Source of the DNA: Bacteroidales bacterium GP1
Lineage (GTDB): Bacteria > Bacteroidota > Bacteroidia > Bacteroidales > Muribaculaceae
Length of the DNA: 30,080 nucleotides
Direction of reading: 5' to 3'
Assembly: GCA_001701105.1 (NCBI GenBank)
Contig: DAAI01000011.1
Location: 1,096-31,175, forward strand
Made by a program: the position numbers and the translations under genes. The first letter of the stretch is position 1; each line of letters starts with the position of its first letter. Under the pieces are notes generated by a model, which saw only the letters and a program-made list of their open reading frames with translations, was not told the DNA's origin and did not search any database. Positions 1 to 9,009 of this stretch are shown piece by piece.

Positions 1-18
1 AATATAGATAAATCCATA

Positions 19-1680
19 TCAATGGGCAGGAATCTTGTCACCAAGTTCTGCAAGCTGCTTCTCTGTCTGGAAGATTACGGAGTCTGCATGATTGAGTTTG
101 TCGGCACGTTCCTTAGCTTTCTTATCGGCAGCTTCGTTGGCCTTTGCTTCGTCACGCATACGCTGTATCTCGGCGTCGGTCAGACCACTTGATGCTTCAA
201 TACGGATTGACTGCTCTTTACCGGTTGCTTTATCCTTTGCTTTAACATCAAGAATACCGTTGGCATCTACCTCGAAGGTAACCTCAATCTGCGGTACACC
301 ACGCGGCGCTGGAGCGATACCACCGAGATTGAATTCACCGAGGAGTTTGTCGTCGGCAGCCATAGGACGCTCTCCCTGGAGAACGCGGATTGTAACTTCC
401 GGCTGATTGTCGGCTGCAGTAGAGAAGGTTTCGCTCTTACGGGTCGGGATTGTGGTGTTAGCATCAATAAGTTTTGTCATAACGCCACCCATAGTTTCGA
501 TACCGATTGACAAGGGGACTACATCAAGAAGAAGCACGTCCTTTACATCTCCGCTGAGGACTCCACCTTGAATAGCTGCACCGATTGCAACCACCTCATC
601 AGGATTTACCCCTTTATTTGGTTCTTTGCCAAATATTTGCTTTACCTTATCTTGAATTGCCGGGATACGAGTTGAACCACCAACAAGAATTACTTCATCA
701 ATTTCGGATGATGTAAGGCCAGCATCTTTCAGAGCCTTTACGCATGGTTCGGCAACGGCATCGATAAGTTTGGAGGCAAGCTGCTCAAACTTAGCCCGGG
801 TGAGGGTCTTTACAAGATGCTTCGGGCCGCTTGCTGTAGCCGTGATGTATGGCAGATTGATTTCTGTGGATGTAGAGCTTGAAAGTTCAATCTTTGCTTT
901 TTCAGCGGCCTCTTTCAGACGTTGCATTGCCATAGGATCCTGACGGAGATCCACACCTTCATCCTTCTTGAACTCATCAGCGAGCCAATCGATGATTACA
1001 TGGTCGAAGTCATCACCTCCGAGGTGAGTATCACCATTGGTGCTCTTTACTTCAAATACACCATCACCAAGTTCAAGGATGGAAATATCGAATGTACCAC
1101 CACCAAGGTCGAATACGGCAATTTTCTGCTCTTTGGTAGCCTTGTCCAGACCGTAGGCAAGAGCTGCGGCGGTGGGCTCATTGATGATACGTTTTACCTT
1201 AAGGCCGGCAATCTCGCCAGCATCCTTAGTGGCCTGACGCTGTGAATCGTCGAAATATGCAGGCACTGTAATTACAGCTTCTGTAACCGGCTGGCCCAGA
1301 TAATCCTCTGCAGTCTTCTTCATCTTCTGAAGAATCATAGCAGAAATTTCTTGCGGTGTGTAGTCGCGATCATCTATGTCTACTTTAGGCATATCATTCT
1401 GGCAAACGATCTTGTAAGGCACACGCTTTACTTCGTCCTGCACTTGATCACACTTCTCGCCCATAAAGCGCTTTATTGAATATATTGTACGCGTCGGATT
1501 GGTGATGGCCTGACGTTTTGCGGGATCACCTACTTTTCGCTCGCCACCGTCGACAAACGCTACTACTGAAGGGGTCGTGTTACGTCCCTCATTGTTAGGG
1601 ATCACAACGGGATCTTTGCCTTCTAATACGGCAACACATGAATTAGTTGTTCCTAAGTCGATACCAATAATTTTTCCCAT
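19..1680 (-). CDS. dnaK: Chaperone DnaK (Hsp70), C-terminally truncated
   Basis: Cytosolic ATP-dependent Hsp70 chaperone that works with DnaJ and GrpE. The 553-residue product opens with the family signature GIDLGTTNS (6-14). It keeps the phosphate-binding FDLGGGTFD near 190-198, the VGGSTRIP motif near 333-340, the interdomain linker DVLLLD (381-386) and the substrate-binding beta domain to about 505. Bacterial DnaK is usually about 630-640 residues. Here the helical lid stops inside its second helix at GDKIPA, followed by one His and TGA, so about 80 residues are missing. Neither other frame beyond the stop restores a DnaK-like sequence, so this is not a simple frameshift. Either the chromosome is broken there or the extreme left end of the sequence is a bad join. 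The start ATG is at 1680; a TATATTTG promoter box lies about 85 bp upstream. Confidence 0.95.
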   Translation of the reverse strand: MGKIIGIDLGTTNSCVAVLEGKDPVVIPNNEGRNTTPSVVAFVDGGERKVGDPAKRQAITNPTRTIYSIKRFMGEKCDQVQDEVKRVPYKIVCQNDMPKVDIDDRDYTPQEISAMILQKMKKTAEDYLGQPVTEAVITVPAYFDDSQRQATKDAGEIAGLKVKRIINEPTAAALAYGLDKATKEQKIAVFDLGGGTFDISILELGDGVFEVKSTNGDTHLGGDDFDHVIIDWLADEFKKDEGVDLRQDPMAMQRLKEAAEKAKIELSSSTSTEINLPYITATASGPKHLVKTLTRAKFEQLASKLIDAVAEPCVKALKDAGLTSSEIDEVILVGGSTRIPAIQDKVKQIFGKEPNKGVNPDEVVAIGAAIQGGVLSGDVKDVLLLDVVPLSIGIETMGGVMTKLIDANTTIPTRKSETFSTAADNQPEVTIRVLQGERPMAADDKLLGEFNLGGIAPAPRGVPQIEVTFEVDANGILDVKAKDKATGKEQSIRIEASSGLTDAEIQRMRDEAKANEAADKKAKERADKLNHADSVIFQTEKQLAELGDKIPAH

Positions 1681-1762
1681 GGTTTCTATAGTGTTTTTAG
1701 TTATTTCTTATTAATATTTCTATCGTCGGGCCGGATGTTTCCGACCTCGTTCAATGTATAAA

Positions 1763-1770
1763 CAAATATA
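1763..1770 (-). promoter_or_regulatory. Probable -7 box of the dnaK promoter (TATATTTG)
   Basis: Read on the minus strand, 1770-1763 is TATATTTG, matching the Bacteroidetes -7 consensus TAnnTTTG. It would place transcription start near 1756 and leave a leader of about 75 nt. That leader holds a small GTCGG/CCGAC hairpin (1725-1729 with 1741-1745). I see no good -33 TTTG at the usual distance. No CIRCE element (TTAGCACTC repeat) is present, so HrcA control is not supported. Confidence 0.45.
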
Positions 1771-1940
1771 ATGCTCAAAACGATTAATCTTGGAATAAAA
1801 AAAATGCAAAACTTTTATTTATCTGATAATAGGATGGTTAAGATTATATTCGGGTAAAAGGGGGTATGTCAATAATGTCAAATCAGACAAAATTGAGCCA
1901 ATAAAGACAAAGTAAATATGAAAATATGTAAAAAATTGAT

Positions 1941-1948
1941 TAACTTTG
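1941..1948 (+). promoter_or_regulatory. Probable -7 box of the serine palmitoyltransferase promoter (TAACTTTG)
   Basis: TAACTTTG matches TAnnTTTG and sits 55 bp before the ATG at 2003; no clear -33 TTTG is visible. The implied leader (from about 1955) contains two mutually exclusive short pairings, GAGGT/ACCTC (1968-1972 with 1978-1982) and TGAGG/CCTCA (1967-1971 with 1982-1986), just before the start codon. The rest of the 322-bp gap between dnaK and this gene is AT-rich and shows no coding potential. Confidence 0.5.
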
Positions 1949-2002
1949 CACTCTAATAAAAAACCGTGAGGTTAGCGACCTCCTCAGATTGCTTGAAACA
2001 AT

Positions 2003-3199
2003 ATGAAACCTTTACAGCAGAAACTATCGGCATATGATGCGCCCCAGAAGGCGAAAGCGGCCGGCGTATATCCATATTTCCGAGCCATATCCAGCGAACA
2101 GGATACGGAGGTTATGATGAATGGCAAAAAAGTCCTGATGTTCGGATCTAACAGTTACATGGGGCTTACGAATCATCCAAAGGTAATTGAGGCAGCCGTG
2201 GAGGCCACCCGCAAATATGGGACAGGACTGGCCGGATCGCCATTCCTTAACGGTACTCTTACGATTCACAAGGATCTTGAAGCACGGCTTGCAGACTATG
2301 TAGGTAAGGAAGATGCAATGATCTATTCTACTGGTTTCGGTGTTAACCTCGGAGTTGTTTCAACATTAACGGGTCGTGAAGATTATGTAATTCTTGACGA
2401 ACAGGATCATGCCTCCATTATAGAAGGGCGTCGTCTATCGTTCTCGAATTATCTTAAATACAAGCATAATGATATGGAGTCGCTTGAGGCTCAGCTCAAG
2501 AAATGCGACCCTGATAAGGTAAAGCTGATAGTCACCGATGGTGTATTCTCAATGGAAGGAGATGTTGCGAACCTTCCGGAGATGGTACGATTGGCAAAGA
2601 AATACAATGCGACTTTAATGGTGGATGAGGCGCATGGCCTTGGAGTATTCGGTGAAGGTGGCCGAGGCACATGCAATCACTTTGGGGTGACAGATGACGT
2701 TGATCTTATTATGGGTACTTTCAGCAAATCGCTCGCATCGCTTGGAGGATTTATTGCTACTGATAAAGTGATAACCAATTTCCTGCGTCATCATTCCCGC
2801 TCATATATCTTCACAGCCTCCATCACGCCGGCTTCTACCGCTGCCGTAAACGCCGCTTTGGATATTATTATCGCAGAGCCAGAGCGTCAGAAGCATTTGT
2901 GGGATATTACAAAATATGCCCTCGACAATTTCAGAGCCATGGGTTGCGAGATCGGACATACATCAACTCCGATAATACCGTTGTTTATCCGCGACGATTA
3001 CAAAACTTTCCATATCACCCGTGATCTCTTGGATGAAGGAGTATTCGTGAATCCGGTTGTGACTCCGGCAGTTGCTCCGCAGGATACCTTAATCCGCTAC
3101 TCGTTGATGGCAACGCATACCAAAGAGCAGGTGACACGCTCTCTCGAAGCCATCGAAAAAGTATTTAAGAAATATGATCTGTTGCACCCGCAGGCTTAA
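2003..3199 (+). CDS. spt: Serine palmitoyltransferase (PLP-dependent alpha-oxoamine synthase)
   Basis: Condenses L-serine with a long-chain acyl-CoA to give 3-ketosphinganine, the committed step of the sphingolipid synthesis typical of Bacteroidota. The 398-residue sequence is a full-length soluble alpha-oxoamine synthase. It has the GSNSYMGL motif near 48-55, the PLP-contacting DEAH at 208-211, and the Schiff-base lysine K242 inside GTFSKSLASLGG. The context TFSKS followed by LGG resembles known bacterial serine palmitoyltransferases more than 2-amino-3-ketobutyrate ligases or 8-amino-7-oxononanoate synthases, which usually have a LGKA/FGKA-type context. That is a family-level inference; a related amino-acid/acyl-CoA pairing cannot be excluded. 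No signal peptide is visible. The gene diverges from dnaK and is followed 66 bp later by tgt on the same strand. Confidence 0.85.
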   Translation: MKPLQQKLSAYDAPQKAKAAGVYPYFRAISSEQDTEVMMNGKKVLMFGSNSYMGLTNHPKVIEAAVEATRKYGTGLAGSPFLNGTLTIHKDLEARLADYVGKEDAMIYSTGFGVNLGVVSTLTGREDYVILDEQDHASIIEGRRLSFSNYLKYKHNDMESLEAQLKKCDPDKVKLIVTDGVFSMEGDVANLPEMVRLAKKYNATLMVDEAHGLGVFGEGGRGTCNHFGVTDDVDLIMGTFSKSLASLGGFIATDKVITNFLRHHSRSYIFTASITPASTAAVNAALDIIIAEPERQKHLWDITKYALDNFRAMGCEIGHTSTPIIPLFIRDDYKTFHITRDLLDEGVFVNPVVTPAVAPQDTLIRYSLMATHTKEQVTRSLEAIEKVFKKYDLLHPQA

Positions 3200-3265
3200 A
3201 GGACTATTATCCGGGTCGGAAAGCAACAATAGAATAGCAATATAATCTCCGCTGCGCAAAATATA

Positions 3266-4396
3266 ATGGATTTCAGAATTGCGGCGGTAACGCCAGATAG
3301 CGAAGCACGTGCCGGAATCATCACCACTGATCATGGTGAGATTCCGACACCTATATTTATGCCCGTCGGCACAGTTGGGAGTGTGAAAGCGGTGCATGCT
3401 CACGAACTGAAACAGGACATAGATGCCAGGATTATCCTCGGCAATACATATCATCTATATCTACGTCCCGGCCTTGAAATTCTGCGTAAAGCCGGGGGCC
3501 TTCATAAATTCAACAGTTGGGATCGCCCTATCCTGACTGATTCGGGAGGATTTCAAGTATTCTCATTAAGTTCGATTCGCAAAATCAAAGAAGATGGAGT
3601 TAGTTTCAGTAGTCATATCGATGGAAGCAAACACTTTTTTACTCCCGAAAATGTGGTGGACACCCAAAGAGTAATCGGAGCCGATATAATGATGGCGCTT
3701 GATGAATGTGCCCCGGGGAATGCCGATTATGATTACGCTAAAAATTCCTTAAGACTTACGCAAAGATGGCTTGAACGAGGCTGGAAAAGATATAAGGAGA
3801 CAGAAGGCCTATACGGATACTATCAATCCTATTTCCCGATAGTACAGGGGTGTGTATATCCGGACTTACGCCGAGATGCGGCAAAACATATAGCCGATCT
3901 GGGAGCCGATGGAAATGCCATAGGTGGACTGGCTGTAGGGGAGCCGACAGAAAAAATGTACGAAATGATAGAGGTAGTAAACGATATTCTGCCTCGAGAG
4001 AAACCCCGTTACCTTATGGGGGTGGGAACTCCTGCCAATATCCTTGAAGCCATCGACCGTGGTGTTGACATGATGGATTGTGTAATGCCGACCAGAAATG
4101 GAAGGAATGGCATGATTTTTACCCGCAACGGCATAATCAATCTTAAGAATAAAAAATGGGCCGATGATTTTACCGCCCTCGATCCGGAAGGACCTTCGAT
4201 TGTGGACGAAGAATATTCGAAGGCATATGTCCGCCATCTTTTTGCCTCGCACGAGATATTGGGTATGCAGATTGCCTCTATACATAATCTGGCCTTTTAT
4301 CTTTGGCTTGTGACAGAAGCGCGAAACCATATCCTCGCAGGTGATTTCAAGGGGTGGAAAGAGGAAATGGCAATTAGGGTAACCCAGCGACTCTGA
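3266..4396 (+). CDS. tgt: Queuine tRNA-ribosyltransferase (tRNA-guanine transglycosylase)
   Basis: Exchanges guanine-34 of tRNAs for Asp, Asn, His and Tyr for the queuosine precursor preQ1. The 376-residue product has the normal family length. It shows GNTYHL near 59-64, LTDSGGFQVFSL with catalytic D92, the VQGCVYPDLR segment near 193-202, and GVDMMDCVMPTRNGRNG near 266-282, which carries the nucleophilic Asp. The structural zinc site is altered: where most bacterial enzymes have three cysteines after a DPE motif, this protein has G309, S311 and D314. Only the distal histidine H340 (in IHN) remains. From memory, other Bacteroidota Tgt proteins share this loss, so it is probably not damage. 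The next gene begins 1 bp after the stop, implying co-transcription with the LptF/G-like permease. Confidence 0.95.
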   Translation: MDFRIAAVTPDSEARAGIITTDHGEIPTPIFMPVGTVGSVKAVHAHELKQDIDARIILGNTYHLYLRPGLEILRKAGGLHKFNSWDRPILTDSGGFQVFSLSSIRKIKEDGVSFSSHIDGSKHFFTPENVVDTQRVIGADIMMALDECAPGNADYDYAKNSLRLTQRWLERGWKRYKETEGLYGYYQSYFPIVQGCVYPDLRRDAAKHIADLGADGNAIGGLAVGEPTEKMYEMIEVVNDILPREKPRYLMGVGTPANILEAIDRGVDMMDCVMPTRNGRNGMIFTRNGIINLKNKKWADDFTALDPEGPSIVDEEYSKAYVRHLFASHEILGMQIASIHNLAFYLWLVTEARNHILAGDFKGWKEEMAIRVTQRL

Positions 4397-4397
4397 T

Positions 4398-5627
4398 ATG
4401 GTTCCGCTTATGAGGGAAAGGAAGAATAGAGCATTTGCGAAGAGAGTCGCAATCAAGCTTGCATGGCAAAAGAGATGCAGGAAGATCAACCGTGCCCAAA
4501 AGAAAGAAGCAAAAAAGAAATCATGGACAGCCAATAGCAGAATCCCCGGGCTCAAGATTATTGATGTTTACATCCTTAAGAAATTTTTAGGTACATATTT
4601 TTTTGCCACCATGTTGATATTAGCTGTGATAGCTATGTTCGACATAACAGAAAAGCTTGATGCCTTTCTCCAGGCTCCGCTGAAAGCAACGATATTTGAT
4701 TATTTCATGTCGTTCCTGCCATACTTCGCTTTGCAGCTTGCACCGCTCTTTACTTTCATCGCAGTGATTTTCTTTACCACCAAATTGGCTGATCATTCAG
4801 AAATAATAGCAATGTTATCGAGCGGAATCAGTTTCAATCGATTGATGCGACCATACATGGTGGGAGCGGCCGTTATAGCTGCCATAACCTTTGTTTTGAG
4901 CAATTACCTCATCCCTCCCACCAATCAGAAGCGATTCGATTATACTAATAAATATGTAAAGAACCATGAAATCACATCCGGAATTGATATCCAGATGATG
5001 ACTTCCCCCGGAAACGTGGTGTATATCGGAAGATTTGAGAAAGGCACAAGCACAGGGTATCGGTTCTCGATGGATAAATTCGAAGGTAAGGAATTAGTTT
5101 CGCGACTCACTGCACAGACTGCCGTTTATGACACAACCCGGACATATCATTGGACTTTGCGCAATTATATGATACGCAATTTCAAAGGTATGAACGAGAC
5201 CATAGAAAAAGGGATGTCAAAGGATACGGTCATTCCTATCGAGCCACGCGACTTATTAATACAGGAGGATGATCAGGAAACAATGACCACTCCTCAACTT
5301 ACTGAATTTATAAATAAGCAACGTGCGCGAGGAGTGGCGAACATTAAAAGTTTTGAGATAGAGAGGGAACGGCGATATGCAGCCACCGCCGCAGCATTCA
5401 TTCTAACATTGATCGGCTTGTCACTTTCCGCCAAGAAGGTGAAAGGGGGGATGGGTCTTAATATCGGAATCGGGCTGGCATTGAGCTTCAGCTATATTCT
5501 ATTTAGCTCGCTTACAAGCCAATTTGCGATTTCAGGCGCAACAACTCCATTTATAGCAATGGAAATTCCGAATGTGGTGTATCTGATAATAGGCATATTC
5601 CTATATTGGAGGGCTCGGAAATTCTGA
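4398..5627 (+). CDS. LptF/LptG family permease (LPS export ABC transporter)
   Basis: Inner-membrane subunit of the LptB2FG exporter, which extracts lipopolysaccharide from the inner membrane. The 409-residue product has the family layout. A conserved start KIIDVYILKKFLGTYFF (about 53-69) leads into the first helix. Further helices lie near 102-127 and 152-172 (with FNRLMRPYM just before), then a periplasmic jellyroll of about 185-325, then a C-terminal set of helices (about 330-406) ending in a short basic tail. Whether it is LptF or LptG cannot be decided; Bacteroidota encode both separately. Odd point: about 50 residues precede the usual family start, with 18 Lys/Arg and no hydrophobic segment. 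After ATGs at codons 1 and 5 there is no in-frame ATG, GTG or TTG until well inside helix 1, so the extension appears to be translated. Confidence 0.9.
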   Translation: MVPLMRERKNRAFAKRVAIKLAWQKRCRKINRAQKKEAKKKSWTANSRIPGLKIIDVYILKKFLGTYFFATMLILAVIAMFDITEKLDAFLQAPLKATIFDYFMSFLPYFALQLAPLFTFIAVIFFTTKLADHSEIIAMLSSGISFNRLMRPYMVGAAVIAAITFVLSNYLIPPTNQKRFDYTNKYVKNHEITSGIDIQMMTSPGNVVYIGRFEKGTSTGYRFSMDKFEGKELVSRLTAQTAVYDTTRTYHWTLRNYMIRNFKGMNETIEKGMSKDTVIPIEPRDLLIQEDDQETMTTPQLTEFINKQRARGVANIKSFEIERERRYAATAAAFILTLIGLSLSAKKVKGGMGLNIGIGLALSFSYILFSSLTSQFAISGATTPFIAMEIPNVVYLIIGIFLYWRARKF

Positions 5628-5694
5628 AAATGAAGTAGTGTAATATGTTTACCTGATTTGGCGTTAATATTAGTATGTAAATCGCACGATCACG

Positions 5695-7044
5695 ATGAAA
5701 AGAATCTTTTCCTTCTCTCTATCTTTCATTATGGCATTAACCGTAATGGCCTTCGATATATCTTTCATCGGAAGTTCAAAAAAAATCATTGAAGTCACGC
5801 CCGATAAGAAAACAGGAATTGACAAGATATTTGTAGTCTGGAATATCGCAGAAGTTGAATCGATGATTGTTGATGGTGCGGATAACACTCTATCAATTGA
5901 AAGATATAGCAATCTTGGGGGAGGATTCTCCGAACCAATATCATTCCACTGGGATGGTGTGGATAAAGCCGTGGTTGATCATCCGGCAGGAAATATCGGC
6001 TATATAATCTCATACCAGGGAAGAACTACATATATTTGGGTTGTTGACTATTCGTCCTTTCCATTTACAATTTCCCGTATCGATGCGCTTCCGGAACAAG
6101 ATTGTGACAATACCAAATTGCAAGTCGACGGCTCCGGACCTACTATAACATATTACACCATCGATGGCCGTGCTGCGGAACTCGAAAGGGATATAACGTT
6201 GGCCTATGCTACTCTTTCATGGAATGAACAGAGCCTCGAGTATGAAAGGGTAAATGAAGTACATACTCTCCCGCACCTCACCAATCCCATTACCTTGCTT
6301 ACTCCTTTTTATTGTTCCACGGAGGTAGAGATTTCCGGCGACAGATTCCTGAAGGAATGGAATATTACACGTAAAGCGGTTTCCCCCAATATCCAGCCTA
6401 ATGGTATCATGGCCCATACCATAGCTACCCAGACGAACCTTCCGGATGATACTCTTACGGAATCAAATATGATAGGAGGAAAAGGCGAAGGAATAGGTGG
6501 TTCAGCTCCATGCATAGTAAGGTTTACTGCCTATGTGACAGATGCTGTGATTCATGATGAATGGCAGATTTCTTCTGATCCGGATTTTGAAAATATAGAA
6601 TATCGATTTACCAATAGAGAAATTGAACATTCCTTCGAAGATGAAGGCACATTTTATGTAAGATTCATAGGAAGTGATGCCGCAGGGAATTGTGAGATTT
6701 ATGGTGAAACATACACGATAAGTATAGGGGCGTCGGAATTGAAGATTCCTAATGTATTCTCTCCTAATGATGATGGTGTTAATGACATCTGGAAAGTAGC
6801 ATACCGGTCGTTATTGGATTTCAAATGCTGGATTTTCGATAGATACGGCAATGAAATATATCATTTTACTGATCCTAACAGTGGTTGGGACGGCACTTTC
6901 AGAGGTAAAAAAGTAAAATCAGGAGTTTATTTTTATGTCATAGAGGCAAAAGGCTCCGATGGAAAAAAATATAAGAAAGGTGGCGACATTAATATAATTG
7001 ATTATAAGACGCCTCGCACAAATACGGGTTCATCCGTGCAATAA
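5695..7044 (+). CDS. Secreted protein with gliding-motility-associated C-terminal domain (T9SS type B sorting domain)
   Basis: The 449-residue product begins with a signal peptide (basic MKR followed by a hydrophobic stretch to about residue 20). A long beta-rich region follows that I do not recognise. The C-terminal 353-435 segment is the gliding-motility-associated (CHU_C type) domain: NVFSPNDDGVND at its start, then FDRYGNEIY, GWDGTFRGK and VKSGVYFYVI. In the family this domain directs export by the type IX secretion system, and such proteins usually end up outside the cell. Here 14 extra residues follow the domain, whereas type B signals commonly sit at the very end. The function of the N-terminal part is unknown. 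It heads a tight cluster: the next gene starts 9 bp after its stop. Confidence 0.85.
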   Translation: MKRIFSFSLSFIMALTVMAFDISFIGSSKKIIEVTPDKKTGIDKIFVVWNIAEVESMIVDGADNTLSIERYSNLGGGFSEPISFHWDGVDKAVVDHPAGNIGYIISYQGRTTYIWVVDYSSFPFTISRIDALPEQDCDNTKLQVDGSGPTITYYTIDGRAAELERDITLAYATLSWNEQSLEYERVNEVHTLPHLTNPITLLTPFYCSTEVEISGDRFLKEWNITRKAVSPNIQPNGIMAHTIATQTNLPDDTLTESNMIGGKGEGIGGSAPCIVRFTAYVTDAVIHDEWQISSDPDFENIEYRFTNREIEHSFEDEGTFYVRFIGSDAAGNCEIYGETYTISIGASELKIPNVFSPNDDGVNDIWKVAYRSLLDFKCWIFDRYGNEIYHFTDPNSGWDGTFRGKKVKSGVYFYVIEAKGSDGKKYKKGGDINIIDYKTPRTNTGSSVQ

Positions 7045-7053
7045 TTGGATGCC

Positions 7054-9009
7054 ATGAAAGAAAGATTTCTGCAAATTATCTTGACTGTCATATTACTAAC
7101 GGCCGTCGAAATAGATTCATTGGCCCTTGACAGGGTAGTGGTAAACGGTAAAAATTATTACCGTTATGAAGTGAAGAAAGGGGATACGATGTTTGGTATT
7201 GCAAAAGACAATGGCTGGGATTTTAATATCTTGCAGGAAACTAATTCCGGAGCAATGTCACCATTATCCAAAGGGTATATATTGTTTTATCCCTGCGACC
7301 CCGTTGTCGAATCGGATCAAAGTAATTCAAAAATAACGATAGCCGATGAAAAAGATAAAAATTTCGGCTCCCCATTATCACATAAAGTCATACCGGGAGA
7401 GACCATATATGGCATATCCAGAATATACGGTATTACACCAGATACGTTGTATGCCCTCAATCCGGGCTCGCGAGATGGTATCAAGGCCGGGCAGACCCTG
7501 ATCTTACCGTCAGCGAGCAATGTATCAGGGAACGCACCTCAAACCATGAAATATCACAATGTGGAGAGAGGAGAGACTCTATATGGATTATCAAAAACGT
7601 ATAATGTCTCCATTGAGGCCATATTATTGGAGAATCCAGGTTTGGCAAATACTACATTACGCGCAGGAGATGTCATCAAGATTCCGGCTGAAGGAACCGG
7701 CATCATCTCGACAGAAGAAGAAGTAGAGGTACCCGTAATTTCCGGATTCCGCTCCTATAAGGCAAAGAAAGATGATACATGGGAGAGTATTGCCGGGACA
7801 TTTAATATTGAGCCGGGACTTCTCATGGCCACTAATAAGGGAATCCAACTTAAAAAGAACTCATATATAGGTATTCCTCTCTTATCGTCTGAGACTATTA
7901 TCAGGGAGTGTGTAGAGGAAGATATTCGGGAGTCTACAGAAGAAGGGTTAAGTGAAATATACGATGAAACCCACGGAGTTATAGCCGATACACTTGCATT
8001 CTCCATTAGAATAGCACTCGTGCTGGACGAACCTTCCTCAAGAAAAGACACAGAATTTTTAAGAGGATTCCTGACAGGAGTCGATAAATTAAAAAATAAG
8101 GATTCCAAAATTCACCTTAAAGTAATCGATGGCGCACGGCCGTCGGCTGAAGTAATCAACGGATTGAATGAATTTCAACCAACTCTCATAATTTCAAGTG
8201 CCGAAAAAATGCTGCCCGATTATTTGGCACGGTACGCTGCTGATAATAGAACTATGCTTGTCAATACATTTGATGTGCGTAATGAACAATATCTTTCAAA
8301 TCCATATATAATACAACTCATCACGCCTTCCGATTATTTCAATGAGGAAGTGGCATTTAAAATCCAACAACAGTATGATAATTATACTTTAGTGTTCGTG
8401 GGTGATAAAGATGAGAATGATTCCTTGGCCGATGCATTAAGAAAAATATGGGCTCCCTCAAGAGTGCGTGAGAGATCAGTTGTTGATCTTACAACTTTGC
8501 CACTCGCTGAGAATGCCAGATACCTGATGTATGGCTATCCAGTAAAAAAGAATGAAATTGCAGAATTCTTATCGGCAGTTGAATCAGCAACAACCAGACA
8601 GCCACTGGCCATGGTGACAGTAATAGGGCGCCCGAACTGGATCATGTATGCAGATGCTTTAGGTGATCAATACAACAATGCAGGAGTGCTTATTCCTTCA
8701 CGCTTCTATATGGATAAGGATGATCTCCCGGTGGAAGAATTCAATGCTTACTATAATGATATTTTCGACCGGCAGCTTATGAAATCTTTTCCCTCCTATG
8801 GAGCGGTAGGGTATGATACGGCTAAATACTTCTTAACCGGCCTTTCTCAGACACGTGGTGATTTCAATTCATTGCCCGAAGGAAAGAATCTCCTCCAGAG
8901 TTATTATACACTCAAACGACCGTCGAATTGGAGTGGACTGGTTAATTCCGGAGTATTCATATTGCGTCATCGTCCGTTCGGAGATGTAGAAAAGATAATA
9001 GTAAAATGA
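7054..9009 (+). CDS. LysM-repeat protein with a periplasmic-binding-like C-terminal domain
   Basis: Exported protein, likely anchored to peptidoglycan by its LysM repeats. I chose ATG 7054 (651 residues); the frame is open back to a TTG at 7045, directly after the previous stop. An N-terminal hydrophobic segment acts as signal peptide. Four LysM motifs follow, near 37-80 (VKKGDTMFGIAK), 109-152 (VIPGETIYGISR), 166-211 (VERGETLYGLSK) and 234-275 (KKDDTWESIA). After a Glu-rich linker, residues about 318-648 resemble a type 1 periplasmic-binding fold (IALVLDEPS, then alternating strands and helices such as TLVFVGDKDEN). Ligand and function are unknown. Its stop overlaps the ATG of the next gene by 4 nt (ATGA), indicating translational coupling with the beta-barrel protein. 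Confidence 0.85.
   Translation: MKERFLQIILTVILLTAVEIDSLALDRVVVNGKNYYRYEVKKGDTMFGIAKDNGWDFNILQETNSGAMSPLSKGYILFYPCDPVVESDQSNSKITIADEKDKNFGSPLSHKVIPGETIYGISRIYGITPDTLYALNPGSRDGIKAGQTLILPSASNVSGNAPQTMKYHNVERGETLYGLSKTYNVSIEAILLENPGLANTTLRAGDVIKIPAEGTGIISTEEEVEVPVISGFRSYKAKKDDTWESIAGTFNIEPGLLMATNKGIQLKKNSYIGIPLLSSETIIRECVEEDIRESTEEGLSEIYDETHGVIADTLAFSIRIALVLDEPSSRKDTEFLRGFLTGVDKLKNKDSKIHLKVIDGARPSAEVINGLNEFQPTLIISSAEKMLPDYLARYAADNRTMLVNTFDVRNEQYLSNPYIIQLITPSDYFNEEVAFKIQQQYDNYTLVFVGDKDENDSLADALRKIWAPSRVRERSVVDLTTLPLAENARYLMYGYPVKKNEIAEFLSAVESATTRQPLAMVTVIGRPNWIMYADALGDQYNNAGVLIPSRFYMDKDDLPVEEFNAYYNDIFDRQLMKSFPSYGAVGYDTAKYFLTGLSQTRGDFNSLPEGKNLLQSYYTLKRPSNWSGLVNSGVFILRHRPFGDVEKIIVK

Noticed and set aside
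3866..4555. 229-residue minus-strand open frame opposite tgt and the permease start
   Set aside because: It is antisense to two well-supported genes and has no recognisable domain; composition looks like a reverse-strand shadow.
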